A DNA stretch of 64,000 nt, from NCBI GenBank assembly GCA_964612675.1, contig CAZTDD010000005.1:47320-111319 (forward strand). The letters run 5' to 3'. Position numbers and translations under genes: made by a program. The number at the start of each line of letters is the position of its first letter. Position 1 is the stretch's first letter. Origin of the DNA: CAZTDD01 sp964612675. Lineage in GTDB: Bacteria; Hinthialibacterota; Hinthialibacteria; Hinthialibacterales; JAKPRU01. The notes under the pieces were generated by a model. It had not been told where the DNA came from, did no database searches, and saw nothing but the letters and a program-made list of their open reading frames with translations. Positions 1 to 8,058 of the stretch are shown here, in pieces.

Positions 1-192
1 AATGGAGGATTTTGCATAGAATAGGGCGGCTTTGATATCTTCCGGCGTTAGCTCGGGGTAATCCTCCAGAATCGTCCCCCAGCCTTCATCACCGGCAAGA
101 CGATCCAGTATGACCGTCACAGGAATTCGGGTTCCCTTGATGATGGGTTTTCCGCCGCATACTCGTGGATCGATTTCGATTCTGTCTGGCAT
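1..192 (-). CDS. DUF433 family antitoxin-like protein (3' end outside window)
   Basis: The 64 visible residues begin MPDRIEIDPRVCGGKPIIKG and continue with TRIPVTVILDRLAGD and a YPELTPEDIKAALFYA segment. This is the usual pattern of the short DUF433 proteins (about 75-80 residues), which form a winged-helix-like DNA-binding fold and are often antitoxins paired with a PIN-like DUF5615 toxin. The start ATG is at 190-192 on the minus strand, preceded by an AAGGAG box eight bases upstream. The gene runs off the left edge, so its last 10-15 residues and any partner toxin lie outside the window. Family assignment rests on recognised motifs; the toxin-antitoxin role is inferred. Confidence 0.82.
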   Translation of the reverse strand, partial: MPDRIEIDPRVCGGKPIIKGTRIPVTVILDRLAGDEGWGTILEDYPELTPEDIKAALFYAKSSI

Positions 193-236
193 CTGATTCT
201 CCTTGTTCTGCGCAACGTCTCAAACAGTATAGCACA

Positions 237-1685
237 TCAAACCTCCGGGATTTCGGTGCCGAGACGGTCCTGCAGTTCTGCGCGCAGTTTCAAGGCAACG
301 TCTCGGTGTCGCTTGAAGACATTCACTTTTTCATTTGGATCTGTGGGCAAATAATAGAGGGCCGGTCCATGGCCGCGATTTTCGCCGCGAATATGTTGGA
401 AATAGTGCCATTCCCTGTTTCGGATCGCTCCGAAGCGGTTGTACGCCGTTACTGTGCTGTCATAAAGTTGACTCTTTTCACCGGTAACCAACGGCCACAT
501 GTTTTTCCCGTGCATCCCGGTGTGGTCCTGGATTCCGACAAGTTCGAGCAGAGTCGGCATGAAATCGAGCGCGCTGGTCAATTCGTCGACTCGTTTTCCT
601 CGGAACGTCGGGTCCGGGTGACGGATAATCAATGGCAGCTGCGCGACACACGAATTCAAGAGTCCCGCCGTCTTTTGGATACAGCCTTCTTCTCCCAGAT
701 GTGTACCATGATCCGTACTGAACAGAATGACCGTATCATCGTAAAGCCCCATCTCACGAATATTGTCCAAGAGCTCCCCGATACAGTGGTCGCTGAAAGA
801 AACCTCCGCCGAGTACAGATCTTTCAGTATGGGGATATCTTCCGGATGGACATCCTCGTGCCGGACGCCATATCCGAATAGATAGCGGTCGAATGGGTAT
901 TTCTCTCGGTACATTCTTTGGAATCGTTTCGGGGCGTCCCATGGCTCATGAGGATCGAACATATCGATCCACAGCATAAACGGTTTGTTGCTGCGGTTCC
1001 GCCTCAGCCACTGCGTCGCCGCGCGGCAGGACCGGGCGCAGAAATAATCTTCTTCACTCTCCCGATCATAGGTATTCATATAGTACTGTCTCATGCGATC
1101 CTCGAAGCGCTGAGACCACATGTGTTCGGGAAAGTGGTTATGCCACTCGAACGTATCGTCTGTGCCGCTTCTCCACTTGTCGTTTTCCTGGCCCCGGACC
1201 CACTGCCACGAGTCGAAACTCTGGTGGAAGTTCATATCCGGCTTGAAATAGTGGTAAGTGTCGACTACGAAAGCGGTTGTGTAACCTTGCTTTTTTAGAA
1301 CCTGTGGGAATGGAACGTCTCCTTCGAGCAAAGGCCGCCATTCGCTTCTCGGTAGGACGGTCCTTCCTGTGAAATAGACGCGCCGAGCAGGAATTGTTGG
1401 GAGTCCGTCCGCGTAGCACTGTGTGAACGTGACGCTTTCGGATGCGAACCGATCCAAGTTCGGAGTTTGAATCCACTCGTTGCCATACGCGCCCAGATAG
1501 TCCGCACGCCAGGTGTCGGCGATGATCACGATGATATTCTTCGGTGTCGGATGCGCCCGCGTCACAGAAGCCATATCGCGGGAGCGCTGCGTCGCGCAGG
1601 CCGTGAGCGTCGACGCGCCGGCGGCGAATGCCGTGTTCATGAACTCGCGGCGGGTTAATGGGCGGCCTGTTTTCTTACTCACCAT
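237..1685 (-). CDS. Tat-exported sulfatase-fold hydrolase with Thr at the nucleophile position
   Basis: This 482-residue member of the alkaline-phosphatase superfamily starts with a twin-arginine signal (TRREFM, residues 11-16) followed by LTAC at 27-30, which fits a Tat-exported lipoprotein. The metal-binding IIADTWRADYLGAYG block is at about 52-66, and FSTDHGTHLGE carries the late Asp-His metal ligands. The sulfatase signature normally reads C/S-x-P-S/A-R, where the Cys or Ser becomes formylglycine. Here the segment is LPTIPARRVYFTG, so Thr97 takes that place. Thr is the nucleophile in phosphodiesterase members of the superfamily, so the substrate may be a phosphoester or phosphonate rather than a sulfate ester. 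That is inference; the annotation 'sulfatase' should be treated as a fold name. It is divergent from the regulator that follows. Confidence 0.88.
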   Translation of the reverse strand: MVSKKTGRPLTRREFMNTAFAAGASTLTACATQRSRDMASVTRAHPTPKNIIVIIADTWRADYLGAYGNEWIQTPNLDRFASESVTFTQCYADGLPTIPARRVYFTGRTVLPRSEWRPLLEGDVPFPQVLKKQGYTTAFVVDTYHYFKPDMNFHQSFDSWQWVRGQENDKWRSGTDDTFEWHNHFPEHMWSQRFEDRMRQYYMNTYDRESEEDYFCARSCRAATQWLRRNRSNKPFMLWIDMFDPHEPWDAPKRFQRMYREKYPFDRYLFGYGVRHEDVHPEDIPILKDLYSAEVSFSDHCIGELLDNIREMGLYDDTVILFSTDHGTHLGEEGCIQKTAGLLNSCVAQLPLIIRHPDPTFRGKRVDELTSALDFMPTLLELVGIQDHTGMHGKNMWPLVTGEKSQLYDSTVTAYNRFGAIRNREWHYFQHIRGENRGHGPALYYLPTDPNEKVNVFKRHRDVALKLRAELQDRLGTEIPEV

Positions 1686-1755
1686 GGATCCTTCCTCCTG
1701 TAAATCATGTTGCGGAACAAGTCGTACTTCGTTCTCTATGGGGTCTCCTCCTTGG

Positions 1756-1784
1756 TTGCCGGAGACGTACCACCTCTCTATAAT
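1756..1784 (+). promoter_or_regulatory. sigma70-type promoter for the NtrC-like regulator gene
   Basis: TTGCCG at 1756-1761 and a perfect TATAAT at 1779-1784 are separated by 17 bases, giving a start of transcription near 1791 and a leader of about 57 bases before the regulator's ATG. The elements are read from sequence; activity is inferred. Confidence 0.65.
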
Positions 1785-1847
1785 GCGGCATAAAGCTATA
1801 AAAAAACAGGTGTAAGAAAGCTCTGTTCACCCCCGAAGAGAATTACC

Positions 1848-3212
1848 ATGACAATGAACTGTAGAATTCTGATTGTGGATGATGAGATCAATGCCCGCGA
1901 TGGAATGCGCAAGGCCCTCGAACGGCCCGAGTGGGCTGTAGAGACCGCCGCGGACGGTCGGGAAGCCTATGAGAAACTGCAGCAGCGGACCTTTGACGTC
2001 ATGCTCACCGATATTCGGATGCCCCGTATGGGTGGAATGGAGCTTTTGCGGAAATCTCGAGACGAATGGCCCGATATGGATGTCATTGTGATTACCGCGT
2101 ACGGCGAGGTTTCCAACGCGGTCGAGGCTATGAAAGTCGGAGCCTATGACTATCTTCAGAAGCCAATCGATCTTGACGAATTGGAACTGAAAGTCGAGCG
2201 TCTTCTGGAGCGACGGCGTTTGACGATCGAGAACGAGCAACTGTGGCAGGACAGCCGGGAGCGCTCGGGGCTCGGTCATATCATCGGGGAGAGCCCGGTG
2301 ATGCAGAAACTCTTCGATGATATTCGGCAGGTCGCTCCGTCGAGGGCGACCGTTCTGATCACCGGCGAGACCGGGTCGGGAAAGGAGCTGGTCGCTCGGG
2401 CGATACACGATCTTTCTCCGCGCTGTGACCGGCCGTTTTGGCCGATGCACTGTGCGGCTTTCTCCGAGACATTATTGGAAAGCGAGCTGTTCGGCCACGA
2501 GCGGGGCTCGTTCACCGGCGCGGTCAAGCAGAAAAAGGGGCGATTCGAGCTGGCGGACCGCGGGACAGTCTTCCTGGATGAAGTCAGCGAGATCAGCCCG
2601 ACCACGCAGGTGAAGCTTCTGCGCGTTCTTCAAGAACGAACCTTCGAGCGTGTGGGTGGAACCGATCCGATCACTGTCGATATACGGATTCTTGCGGCGA
2701 CCAATGCGGATCTGGAGAAACGTGTCGAGGAAGGCAAATTCCGGGAAGACCTTCTTTACAGGCTGCGGGTGGTGGAACTTCAGGTGCCGCCCCTCCGTGA
2801 ACGGCGAGAAGACATTCCCCTGCTGGTTCATGCTTTTCTCAAACGATACGCTTCCGAGAACGAGGTACCCGTACCCAGTGTCGATCCGGCGATTATTCGA
2901 GCCTTTCAGTCTCATGATTGGCCCGGGAATGTGAGGGAATTGCAAGGGTATATCGAGCGTATGGTGGTAATGTGCCGCGGCGATCGAATCACCACCGACA
3001 ATCTTCCTACGGAGCTCGGGGGGAAGGCCGATCGACCGCCGGTTTCGGGGATTGCCGGCGATGCTCCTTTAGCCGACATCGAAAAGCAGGTGATTCTGGA
3101 GACCCTTCGGCGAAACGACGGAAACCGTACAAAGACCGCCGAGGTGCTCGGGATCGGTCGGCGCACGTTAATCCGCAAGCTTCAAGAGTATGGTGAAGAC
3201 GTCGATGTTTGA
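1848..3212 (+). CDS. sigma-54-dependent response regulator, NtrC family
   Basis: This 454-residue three-domain activator has a receiver domain at about 1-120, with the acidic pocket D11-D12, the phosphoacceptor D55 in LTDIRMP and the conserved Lys in YLQKPID. The central AAA+ domain at about 140-380 shows Walker A GETGSGKE, the sigma-54 contact loop as GSFTGA (instead of GAFTGA) and Walker B GTVFLDEVSEI. The C-terminal Fis-type helix-turn-helix (about 410-450) contains NRTKTAEVLGIGRRTLIRKL. It should activate RNA polymerase-sigma54 promoters after phosphorylation. No histidine kinase gene is next to it, so it is an orphan here, and its targets cannot be read from the window. The first ATG is taken; a second Met lies two codons later. 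Confidence 0.95.
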   Translation: MTMNCRILIVDDEINARDGMRKALERPEWAVETAADGREAYEKLQQRTFDVMLTDIRMPRMGGMELLRKSRDEWPDMDVIVITAYGEVSNAVEAMKVGAYDYLQKPIDLDELELKVERLLERRRLTIENEQLWQDSRERSGLGHIIGESPVMQKLFDDIRQVAPSRATVLITGETGSGKELVARAIHDLSPRCDRPFWPMHCAAFSETLLESELFGHERGSFTGAVKQKKGRFELADRGTVFLDEVSEISPTTQVKLLRVLQERTFERVGGTDPITVDIRILAATNADLEKRVEEGKFREDLLYRLRVVELQVPPLRERREDIPLLVHAFLKRYASENEVPVPSVDPAIIRAFQSHDWPGNVRELQGYIERMVVMCRGDRITTDNLPTELGGKADRPPVSGIAGDAPLADIEKQVILETLRRNDGNRTKTAEVLGIGRRTLIRKLQEYGEDVDV

Positions 3213-3217
3213 ACTCT

Positions 3218-3637
3218 TCATCCTGGAATGCCCGCGCCCGTACTGGTGATTACCAATCGTCCGTGTTTGACTCCCTTTGTGCTCAGGATGGCATTGGCCA
3301 CCTCTTTGATAACGGAGCCGTCCCCTCGAACGAGAATCACTTCCAGACAATTGTCGTGATCCAGGTGAATGTGCAAAGAAGAAAGGATGTGGACGTGATA
3401 ATCATGCTGGTAATGGATCAGCGCTTCGGATAGCTCCCTTACGTGATGATCGTACACGATCGTAAGAGAGCCCACCATTTCCCGCCCTTCGATCTCTTCC
3501 CGTTCGACCAGCTCCTTGCGGATCAGGTCACGGATGGCTTCCGAACGATTTGTGTATCCACGCTCACGCAGGAGCTCATCGAATTGTTCCAGTAGTCTTC
3601 CGGAAATCGATACCCCGAAACGCTGTGCTTCCGCCAT
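3218..3637 (-). CDS. nikR: nickel-responsive transcriptional regulator NikR
   Basis: The 139-residue protein has an N-terminal ribbon-helix-helix domain (about 1-45, beginning RFGVSISGRLLEQFDELL, with YTNRSEAIRDLIR) and a C-terminal ACT-like nickel-binding domain. The four square-planar nickel ligands of NikR are present with family spacing: His78, His89, His91 and Cys97 in the stretch around SSLHIHLDHDNCLEV. A GGAGG box lies just upstream of the ATG. It is convergent with the NtrC-like gene (five bases between the stops) and divergent from the MFS transporter gene, which makes that transporter a possible target. I could not find a clear NikR operator palindrome in the 216-base divergent region, so that link is only contextual. 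Confidence 0.93.
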   Translation of the reverse strand: MAEAQRFGVSISGRLLEQFDELLRERGYTNRSEAIRDLIRKELVEREEIEGREMVGSLTIVYDHHVRELSEALIHYQHDYHVHILSSLHIHLDHDNCLEVILVRGDGSVIKEVANAILSTKGVKHGRLVITSTGAGIPG

Positions 3638-3767
3638 TTCCCTACCTCCGCCATGATTGCTTAGGCCGAAAACATTATCAGATTGATCAGGTCATTCAGC
3701 AAGCGCAGTAGGTGGCCAGTAAAGCGGGATAATTTGAAAGAGACGGACAGAGGAACTTCGAATCGCC

Positions 3768-3796
3768 TTGACACGTGGCTGGATGTTCTTGAGAAT
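3768..3796 (+). promoter_or_regulatory. possible promoter for the MFS transporter
   Basis: TTGACA (3768-3773), a 17-base spacer and GAGAAT (3791-3796, four of six consensus bases). It lies upstream of the GTG start chosen for the transporter and inside the longer version of the open frame, so it also argues for the shorter protein. Confidence 0.4.
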
Positions 3797-3853
3797 GGCT
3801 ATTCCATTGTTTGGCGTTATCATACGCAAGATCTTTCGCAGAGGAGACTGCTT

Positions 3854-5524
3854 GTGGACGAAATCATCAAAAAGAGACAATCGATTTTCGAGGGAGTTAC
3901 CGGTTATCACTGGCTGATTGTTATCATCGCGTCCTGTGGTTGGCTTTTCGACTGCATGGATCAGCGGATCTTCGTGTTGGCTCGCCAACAGGCGCTCACC
4001 GAGGTTTTGGGGAGCGACGCTGCCGCCCAGGCGGCCATTGGCAAGTTTATTGGTTGGGCCACGACCGCGATGATCCTTGGCTGGGCCACTGGAGGCATTT
4101 TCTTCGGGATGATGAGCGATAAGGTCGGCCGAGTTAAAACGATGGTGGCCACCTTGATCGTCTATTCGGGATTTACCGGTCTCTCGGGTTGTGCCGTGAC
4201 AGAATACGATTTCATTCTCTACCGTTTTCTCGTGGGGCTTGGAGTCGGCGGTATGTTTGGCGCGGCGACTACGCTTGTGGCAGAGAGCGTTCCTTCCGGG
4301 TTCCGGTCGGTGGCGCTCGGCACGTTGCAGGCCTTATCGGCATTGGGGAATATGCTGGGTTCTTACATCAGTCTGCATATCCCCCCGGGCGCGGAGAAGT
4401 TCCTGTGGGGATTCTCCGGTTGGCGTGTGCTTTTCTTTGTCGGCGTTCTGCCTGCGCTATTGATCGTTCCGATCTTAACGGTTCTTCGTGAACCGGAAGC
4501 TTGGATAAAGAAAAAAGAAGAGACCGGTACGGGGAAGACCAAAATGGGATCCCCGAGGGATCTCATCGACCATCCTCGCTGGCGAAAGAACCTTTTCGTG
4601 GGGTTGGCGCTTGGCCTTGCAGGCATGGTCGGATTGTGGGGAATCGGTTTCTTTTCACCGGAGCTGATCACGGTGGCACTCTCGGATACTCCGCTTCATT
4701 TGGAGGATATGGAGAAGCCCGGTGACATTGTGATGAAACTCAAACGAGCCGACGATCCGCTCGCTAAACATCTTAAAGAGAACTTGCCTCTTTCCGATGA
4801 AGTCCGAACGCTGATGCAAGAATATGACGGTACCGGTGAACCGCCGGAAAGGTTGCAGAAGGCTCTTGTTGAAGCATTCAATAAAATCATCGAAGGCCCT
4901 CCGCTTTACAGTGAAGAACGGGTCCAACATCTAACACTTTCAAAAAGCGCCAATGCGGTGGCTGTTCAGAATCCCCAGGATGGCGAGAGCCTCTTGCTGC
5001 TCAACCGTCTCCTGATCGAGACCGAATTCAAAGGTAGTATGGCCGGTATTCGCGAGTATGTGGATTCAGTTCGCTCCAAGGGCACACTGTTGCAGGACGT
5101 TGGGTCGTTTCTGGGGATGTTTGCATTCACCATATTCGCGACCTATGTTGGTCGCCGCTTCGCGTTCCTTTGGGCTTTTGTCCTTTGCTTAGTTATCACG
5201 ATGTTCGTGTTCTATTCGCTCGAAACCGAGACTCAGGCCTATTGGATGTTGCCGTTAATGGGGTTTGCCCAGCTCTCTGTCTTCGGGGGGTATTCGATCT
5301 ACTTCCCCGAGCTGTTCCCGACGCGTCTGCGCGGGACGGGGGTATCCTTCTGCTACAACACGGTGCGGTACCTGGCTGCGCCGGGACCGTTGCTGTTTGG
5401 GTATCTTATGACGGTTATCTCTATTCGAACCGCAGCCGTGGCGATGTCCTTCATTTACGTGATTGGTATGATCGCGCTGATCTGGGCGCCCGAGACGAAG
5501 GACGAAGACTTACCCGAAGAATGA
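3854..5524 (+). CDS. MFS transporter with a large hydrophilic insertion
   Basis: This is a 557-residue major facilitator superfamily permease. The first membrane segment starts at GYHWLIVIIASCGWLFD, and the family motif A between helices 2 and 3 reads GMMSDKVGR. GFRSVALG and FPTRLRGTG are typical of the sugar/aromatic-acid:proton symporter branch. An open frame extends upstream to 3683, but the GTG at 3854 has GAGGAG ten bases before it and a promoter-like pair precedes it, so the shorter start is preferred. Between two central helices (DNA about 4680-5095) there is a roughly 140-residue polar segment without membrane helices. This is much longer than the usual central loop and gives the protein its excess length. 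The substrate is unknown; the neighbouring nikR gene is the only hint. Confidence 0.9.
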   Translation: MDEIIKKRQSIFEGVTGYHWLIVIIASCGWLFDCMDQRIFVLARQQALTEVLGSDAAAQAAIGKFIGWATTAMILGWATGGIFFGMMSDKVGRVKTMVATLIVYSGFTGLSGCAVTEYDFILYRFLVGLGVGGMFGAATTLVAESVPSGFRSVALGTLQALSALGNMLGSYISLHIPPGAEKFLWGFSGWRVLFFVGVLPALLIVPILTVLREPEAWIKKKEETGTGKTKMGSPRDLIDHPRWRKNLFVGLALGLAGMVGLWGIGFFSPELITVALSDTPLHLEDMEKPGDIVMKLKRADDPLAKHLKENLPLSDEVRTLMQEYDGTGEPPERLQKALVEAFNKIIEGPPLYSEERVQHLTLSKSANAVAVQNPQDGESLLLLNRLLIETEFKGSMAGIREYVDSVRSKGTLLQDVGSFLGMFAFTIFATYVGRRFAFLWAFVLCLVITMFVFYSLETETQAYWMLPLMGFAQLSVFGGYSIYFPELFPTRLRGTGVSFCYNTVRYLAAPGPLLFGYLMTVISIRTAAVAMSFIYVIGMIALIWAPETKDEDLPEE

Positions 5525-5552
5525 TCTTCGGAGTGTCGGATTGACTGAGAAC

Positions 5553-5584
5553 GGCCGGGGGCGGATTCCGCTCCCGGCTGTTTC
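5553..5584 (+). terminator. stem-loop after the MFS gene
   Basis: An eleven-base-pair GC-rich stem (5554-5564 with 5568-5578) and a three-base loop are followed by TGTTTCG. The stem is strong but the U tract is short, so it is a probable rather than classic intrinsic terminator. Confidence 0.55.
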
Positions 5585-5676
5585 GTCATGTGACGAGATC
5601 ATTGTGAATGAAATTCCGATTCGGTTGTAAGGAGTAGTAAGAATATCCGCCAATTTCGTAACCTGGAGTGAAGAAG

Positions 5677-5856
5677 ATGATCAGCGTTGAAGAACGAGAC
5701 GATGTAGAACCGATCTGCCCGCATTGCGAACGGGGACTCAGGACGATCTGGCAGCAAACAGTCCAATCGACCTTCGGCAAGCGGTACGTCTACTTCTGTC
5801 CGAATTGCCATAAGGTGATTGGTTTGTCTCACCGCAAAGGATTCTGGATGGGATGA
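5677..5856 (+). CDS. small zinc-ribbon protein (59 aa)
   Basis: This short protein has one pair of zinc-knuckle motifs, ICPHCERG near residue 14 and FCPNCHKVIG near residue 41, making a four-Cys zinc ribbon separated by a basic, aromatic strand (GKRYVYF). GGAG sits eight bases before the ATG at 5677; a GTG three codons upstream overlaps that box and is less likely. No enzymatic domain is present. Such ribbons usually bind nucleic acid or act as accessory subunits, but I do not recognise a named family. It is isolated between a terminator and a convergent UroD-like gene. Confidence 0.75.
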   Translation: MISVEERDDVEPICPHCERGLRTIWQQTVQSTFGKRYVYFCPNCHKVIGLSHRKGFWMG

Positions 5857-5916
5857 AGCCCGGCGGTGAATCGTTGGACTGTTTTTGGCCGTCCTCCGGA
5901 CGCTTTGGAATAGGGG

Positions 5917-7044
5917 TCACACCCATCCGGTTAGTTCCGCAATAAGCCGGGAATACTCGACATAATTCGGCCAGGAGATATCCGGCGGTACGCCGTGATC
6001 GCAACCCGGGATGTATCCCCCGCTTTCGAGAAGCGGCGGCACGACCCGCATGACCTCCGCACGGATAACCTCTCCCCCCGCGGCAATGGCTCGTTTGTCA
6101 ATCCCACCGATATAGGCCATATCCATGCCGAAGCGCTTCCTGAACTCGACAATATCGTTCCCGGCCGCCACCTCGATTGGATCGCAACAGTTCATCCCCG
6201 TCTCGATCCAAATCGGTATCAATTCACCGATATACCCGTCCGAGTCCATATCGATGATTGGGCAGCCGCTTTGTCTGATCTCTGAGACCCATTTTCGATA
6301 GGCGGGAGCGAGAAAATCCCTTGTCATTCGCGGAGAAATCATGCTGTGGTTCTTGTACGCCATATCCTCGGAGATACCGACACGATCCACGGTCAGCGTC
6401 TCCAGAATCGGACGCATGGTTTCGGAAATGAAATCCGTCCAGAAGCCGATCATCTCCTCGACAAATCCGGGGTCATCGTGAAACAGTAAGCACAGCCCCT
6501 CGAACCCACACCACTCCCGGAGCTGCCAAAAGGGGCCGTTAAAACGAAATTCGACAACATGGTCGTTGTTTTCGAGTTCACGGCACCTTGACTGGAGATT
6601 GTCCGGGTATCTGCCCGCCGAGTTCGCCTTGTATCGGCTCTTCATTGCCTCCCAGTCTTGGCGGTTCTCGACCGGAAAACGATGCCATTTCCGTGTGACA
6701 AAATCCCTCGGGGAGCGGAGATAACTCGGGTCGTAGGAGTCCGCGATCTCTACGATGGCCCCCATCCAGTCCCGGATGAGGTAGTGTCCATCCCGGTGGT
6801 CGAGAATTTCCTCCTCGTATTCGGGAATCATGCGGAAGGAAACGCCTATATCGGCGTATCTCGGCCTTGCGTCCGGAGTAAGGTCCAGCGCTTCGATCAA
6901 TCCATCGAAATAATCGCATCCCGGCGGCACACCCTGGGTATACCAGGCACGTAAGGTGGACTCCCTCGGTTCGCCGGGCTGGAACGGGATTCTGTCGGGA
7001 TTCTTGAAAAGAAGTGTCTGACGGAAACGTTTGCGAGCATTCAT
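5917..7044 (-). CDS. uroporphyrinogen decarboxylase-fold protein (URO-D family)
   Basis: This 375-residue protein begins MNARKRFRQTLLFKNPDRIP, the typical N-terminus of URO-D-domain proteins outside haem synthesis. It shows the barrel features EDMAYKNHSMISPRM, PIIDMDSDGYIGELIPIWIETG and YIGGIDKRAIAAGGE. Members of this broad group include corrinoid-dependent methyltransferases and many uncharacterised proteins common in PVC-like bacteria. No other tetrapyrrole gene is nearby, so a role in haem synthesis is unlikely. No corrinoid protein gene is adjacent either, so the substrate cannot be named. The upstream region toward the redoxin gene (7045-7238) is shared and divergent. Confidence 0.85.
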   Translation of the reverse strand: MNARKRFRQTLLFKNPDRIPFQPGEPRESTLRAWYTQGVPPGCDYFDGLIEALDLTPDARPRYADIGVSFRMIPEYEEEILDHRDGHYLIRDWMGAIVEIADSYDPSYLRSPRDFVTRKWHRFPVENRQDWEAMKSRYKANSAGRYPDNLQSRCRELENNDHVVEFRFNGPFWQLREWCGFEGLCLLFHDDPGFVEEMIGFWTDFISETMRPILETLTVDRVGISEDMAYKNHSMISPRMTRDFLAPAYRKWVSEIRQSGCPIIDMDSDGYIGELIPIWIETGMNCCDPIEVAAGNDIVEFRKRFGMDMAYIGGIDKRAIAAGGEVIRAEVMRVVPPLLESGGYIPGCDHGVPPDISWPNYVEYSRLIAELTGWV

Positions 7045-7133
7045 CTCGTGAAATGTACAGTAGAAACAGCGAGATACGGAAGGAAACCAGCGCTCGGAGA
7101 CCGTCCTACTATACGCATGTCTAAGCGAGCTGC

Positions 7134-7161
7134 TTGCCGATTCCAGATCCGCGGATATACT
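7134..7161 (+). promoter_or_regulatory. putative promoter for the redoxin gene
   Basis: TTGCCG (7134-7139) and TATACT (7156-7161) with a 16-base spacer lie about 75 bases upstream of the redoxin ATG. The same TTGCCG hexamer occurs in the NtrC-gene promoter. Confidence 0.45.
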
Positions 7162-7238
7162 GAATTATATAGAATCCGACCTGGTAACAACATTTGAGCG
7201 AAATCTCAACAACAACTTCTCTTACAGGAGGGGCTTTT

Positions 7239-7847
7239 ATGTGGCCTGTTTTACGTAGTTTTGCGGTACTCGGTATTGTAACAGCGGTTCTTGTGCTGGC
7301 GGCTTGGGGCGCGGAGACCGAATCGAAAGCGGAAATCGGCAAACCTGCCCCGGACTTCACTCTGAAGGATGTCAACGGAAAGGAATACAAACTTTCGGAC
7401 CTGAATGAAAAATCCATCGTTGTGCTCACCTGGTGGTCCTACAAATGTCCCTGGTCGAGAGGTTGCGACCCGTATTTCAACCAGCTGGCGAAGGAATACG
7501 GCAAGAAAGGTGTCCTTCTTCTCGCCATCGATTCCAACAAACCCGCCGTCGATCCTCCCGATGGGATCAAAGCATACTGCGAGGAGAACAAGATCGTGTT
7601 TCCCGTGCTGATCGACCCGGGTAATAAGATTGCGGATATCTATGGAGCAAAGCAGACTCCTGAAGTGTACGTCATCGATAAAAAGGGCATTGTCCGGTAC
7701 CACGGCGCTCCGGACAGCCGAGACTCGATCAAAAAGGCCGGAGAAAAGGACTATGTCCGGGCAGCCGTTGACGCTTTGCTGGCCGGAGCGGAAGTCGAGA
7801 AGAAGGAGAGCAAGGCATTTGGCTGCACGATCAAGCGGGTTCAGTAG
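7239..7847 (+). CDS. membrane-anchored redoxin (AhpC/TSA-TlpA type)
   Basis: The 202-residue protein has an N-terminal hydrophobic segment (LRSFAVLGIVTAVLVLAAW) acting as a signal peptide or anchor, then a thioredoxin-fold domain starting IGKPAPDFTLKDVNGKEY. The redox site is WWSYKCPWSRGCDP, with two Cys separated by five residues rather than the CxxC of TlpA, which resembles peroxiredoxin-like redoxins. The cis-Pro loop is AKQTPEVYVID, followed by GIVRYHGAPDSR. It should face the periplasm and act on thiols or peroxides. AGGAGG ends a few bases upstream of this ATG, so the 15 upstream in-frame codons are excluded. A strong terminator follows, so it is a single-gene unit. Confidence 0.88.
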   Translation: MWPVLRSFAVLGIVTAVLVLAAWGAETESKAEIGKPAPDFTLKDVNGKEYKLSDLNEKSIVVLTWWSYKCPWSRGCDPYFNQLAKEYGKKGVLLLAIDSNKPAVDPPDGIKAYCEENKIVFPVLIDPGNKIADIYGAKQTPEVYVIDKKGIVRYHGAPDSRDSIKKAGEKDYVRAAVDALLAGAEVEKKESKAFGCTIKRVQ

Positions 7848-7877
7848 AGCCTGAGTCGATATCGGTAGGTTACTTCG

Positions 7878-7916
7878 AACGGCAGATTCCACGGCGGAGT
7901 CTGCCGTTTGTTTTTT
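7878..7916 (+). terminator. intrinsic terminator after the redoxin gene
   Basis: A thirteen-pair stem (7878-7890 with 7896-7908) with loop ACGGC is followed by a run of Ts (GTTTTTTC). The form is classic rho-independent. Confidence 0.88.
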
Positions 7917-8058
7917 CAATTCATTGTTCTCTCACGCCCGGATAACGATCGGCGTGTTGAATGCCTCCTGGAGCCACAGATCGCGGAGATCTTGGTGGCG
8001 CATCTTCTTTTCCTTACACTTTGGAGAAGCCTCATGTCGATTGAGTGTTCGTGAACCG

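Noticed and set aside
3638..3853. NikR operator between nikR and the MFS gene
   Set aside because: No convincing dyad similar to GTATGA-N16-TCATAC was found.
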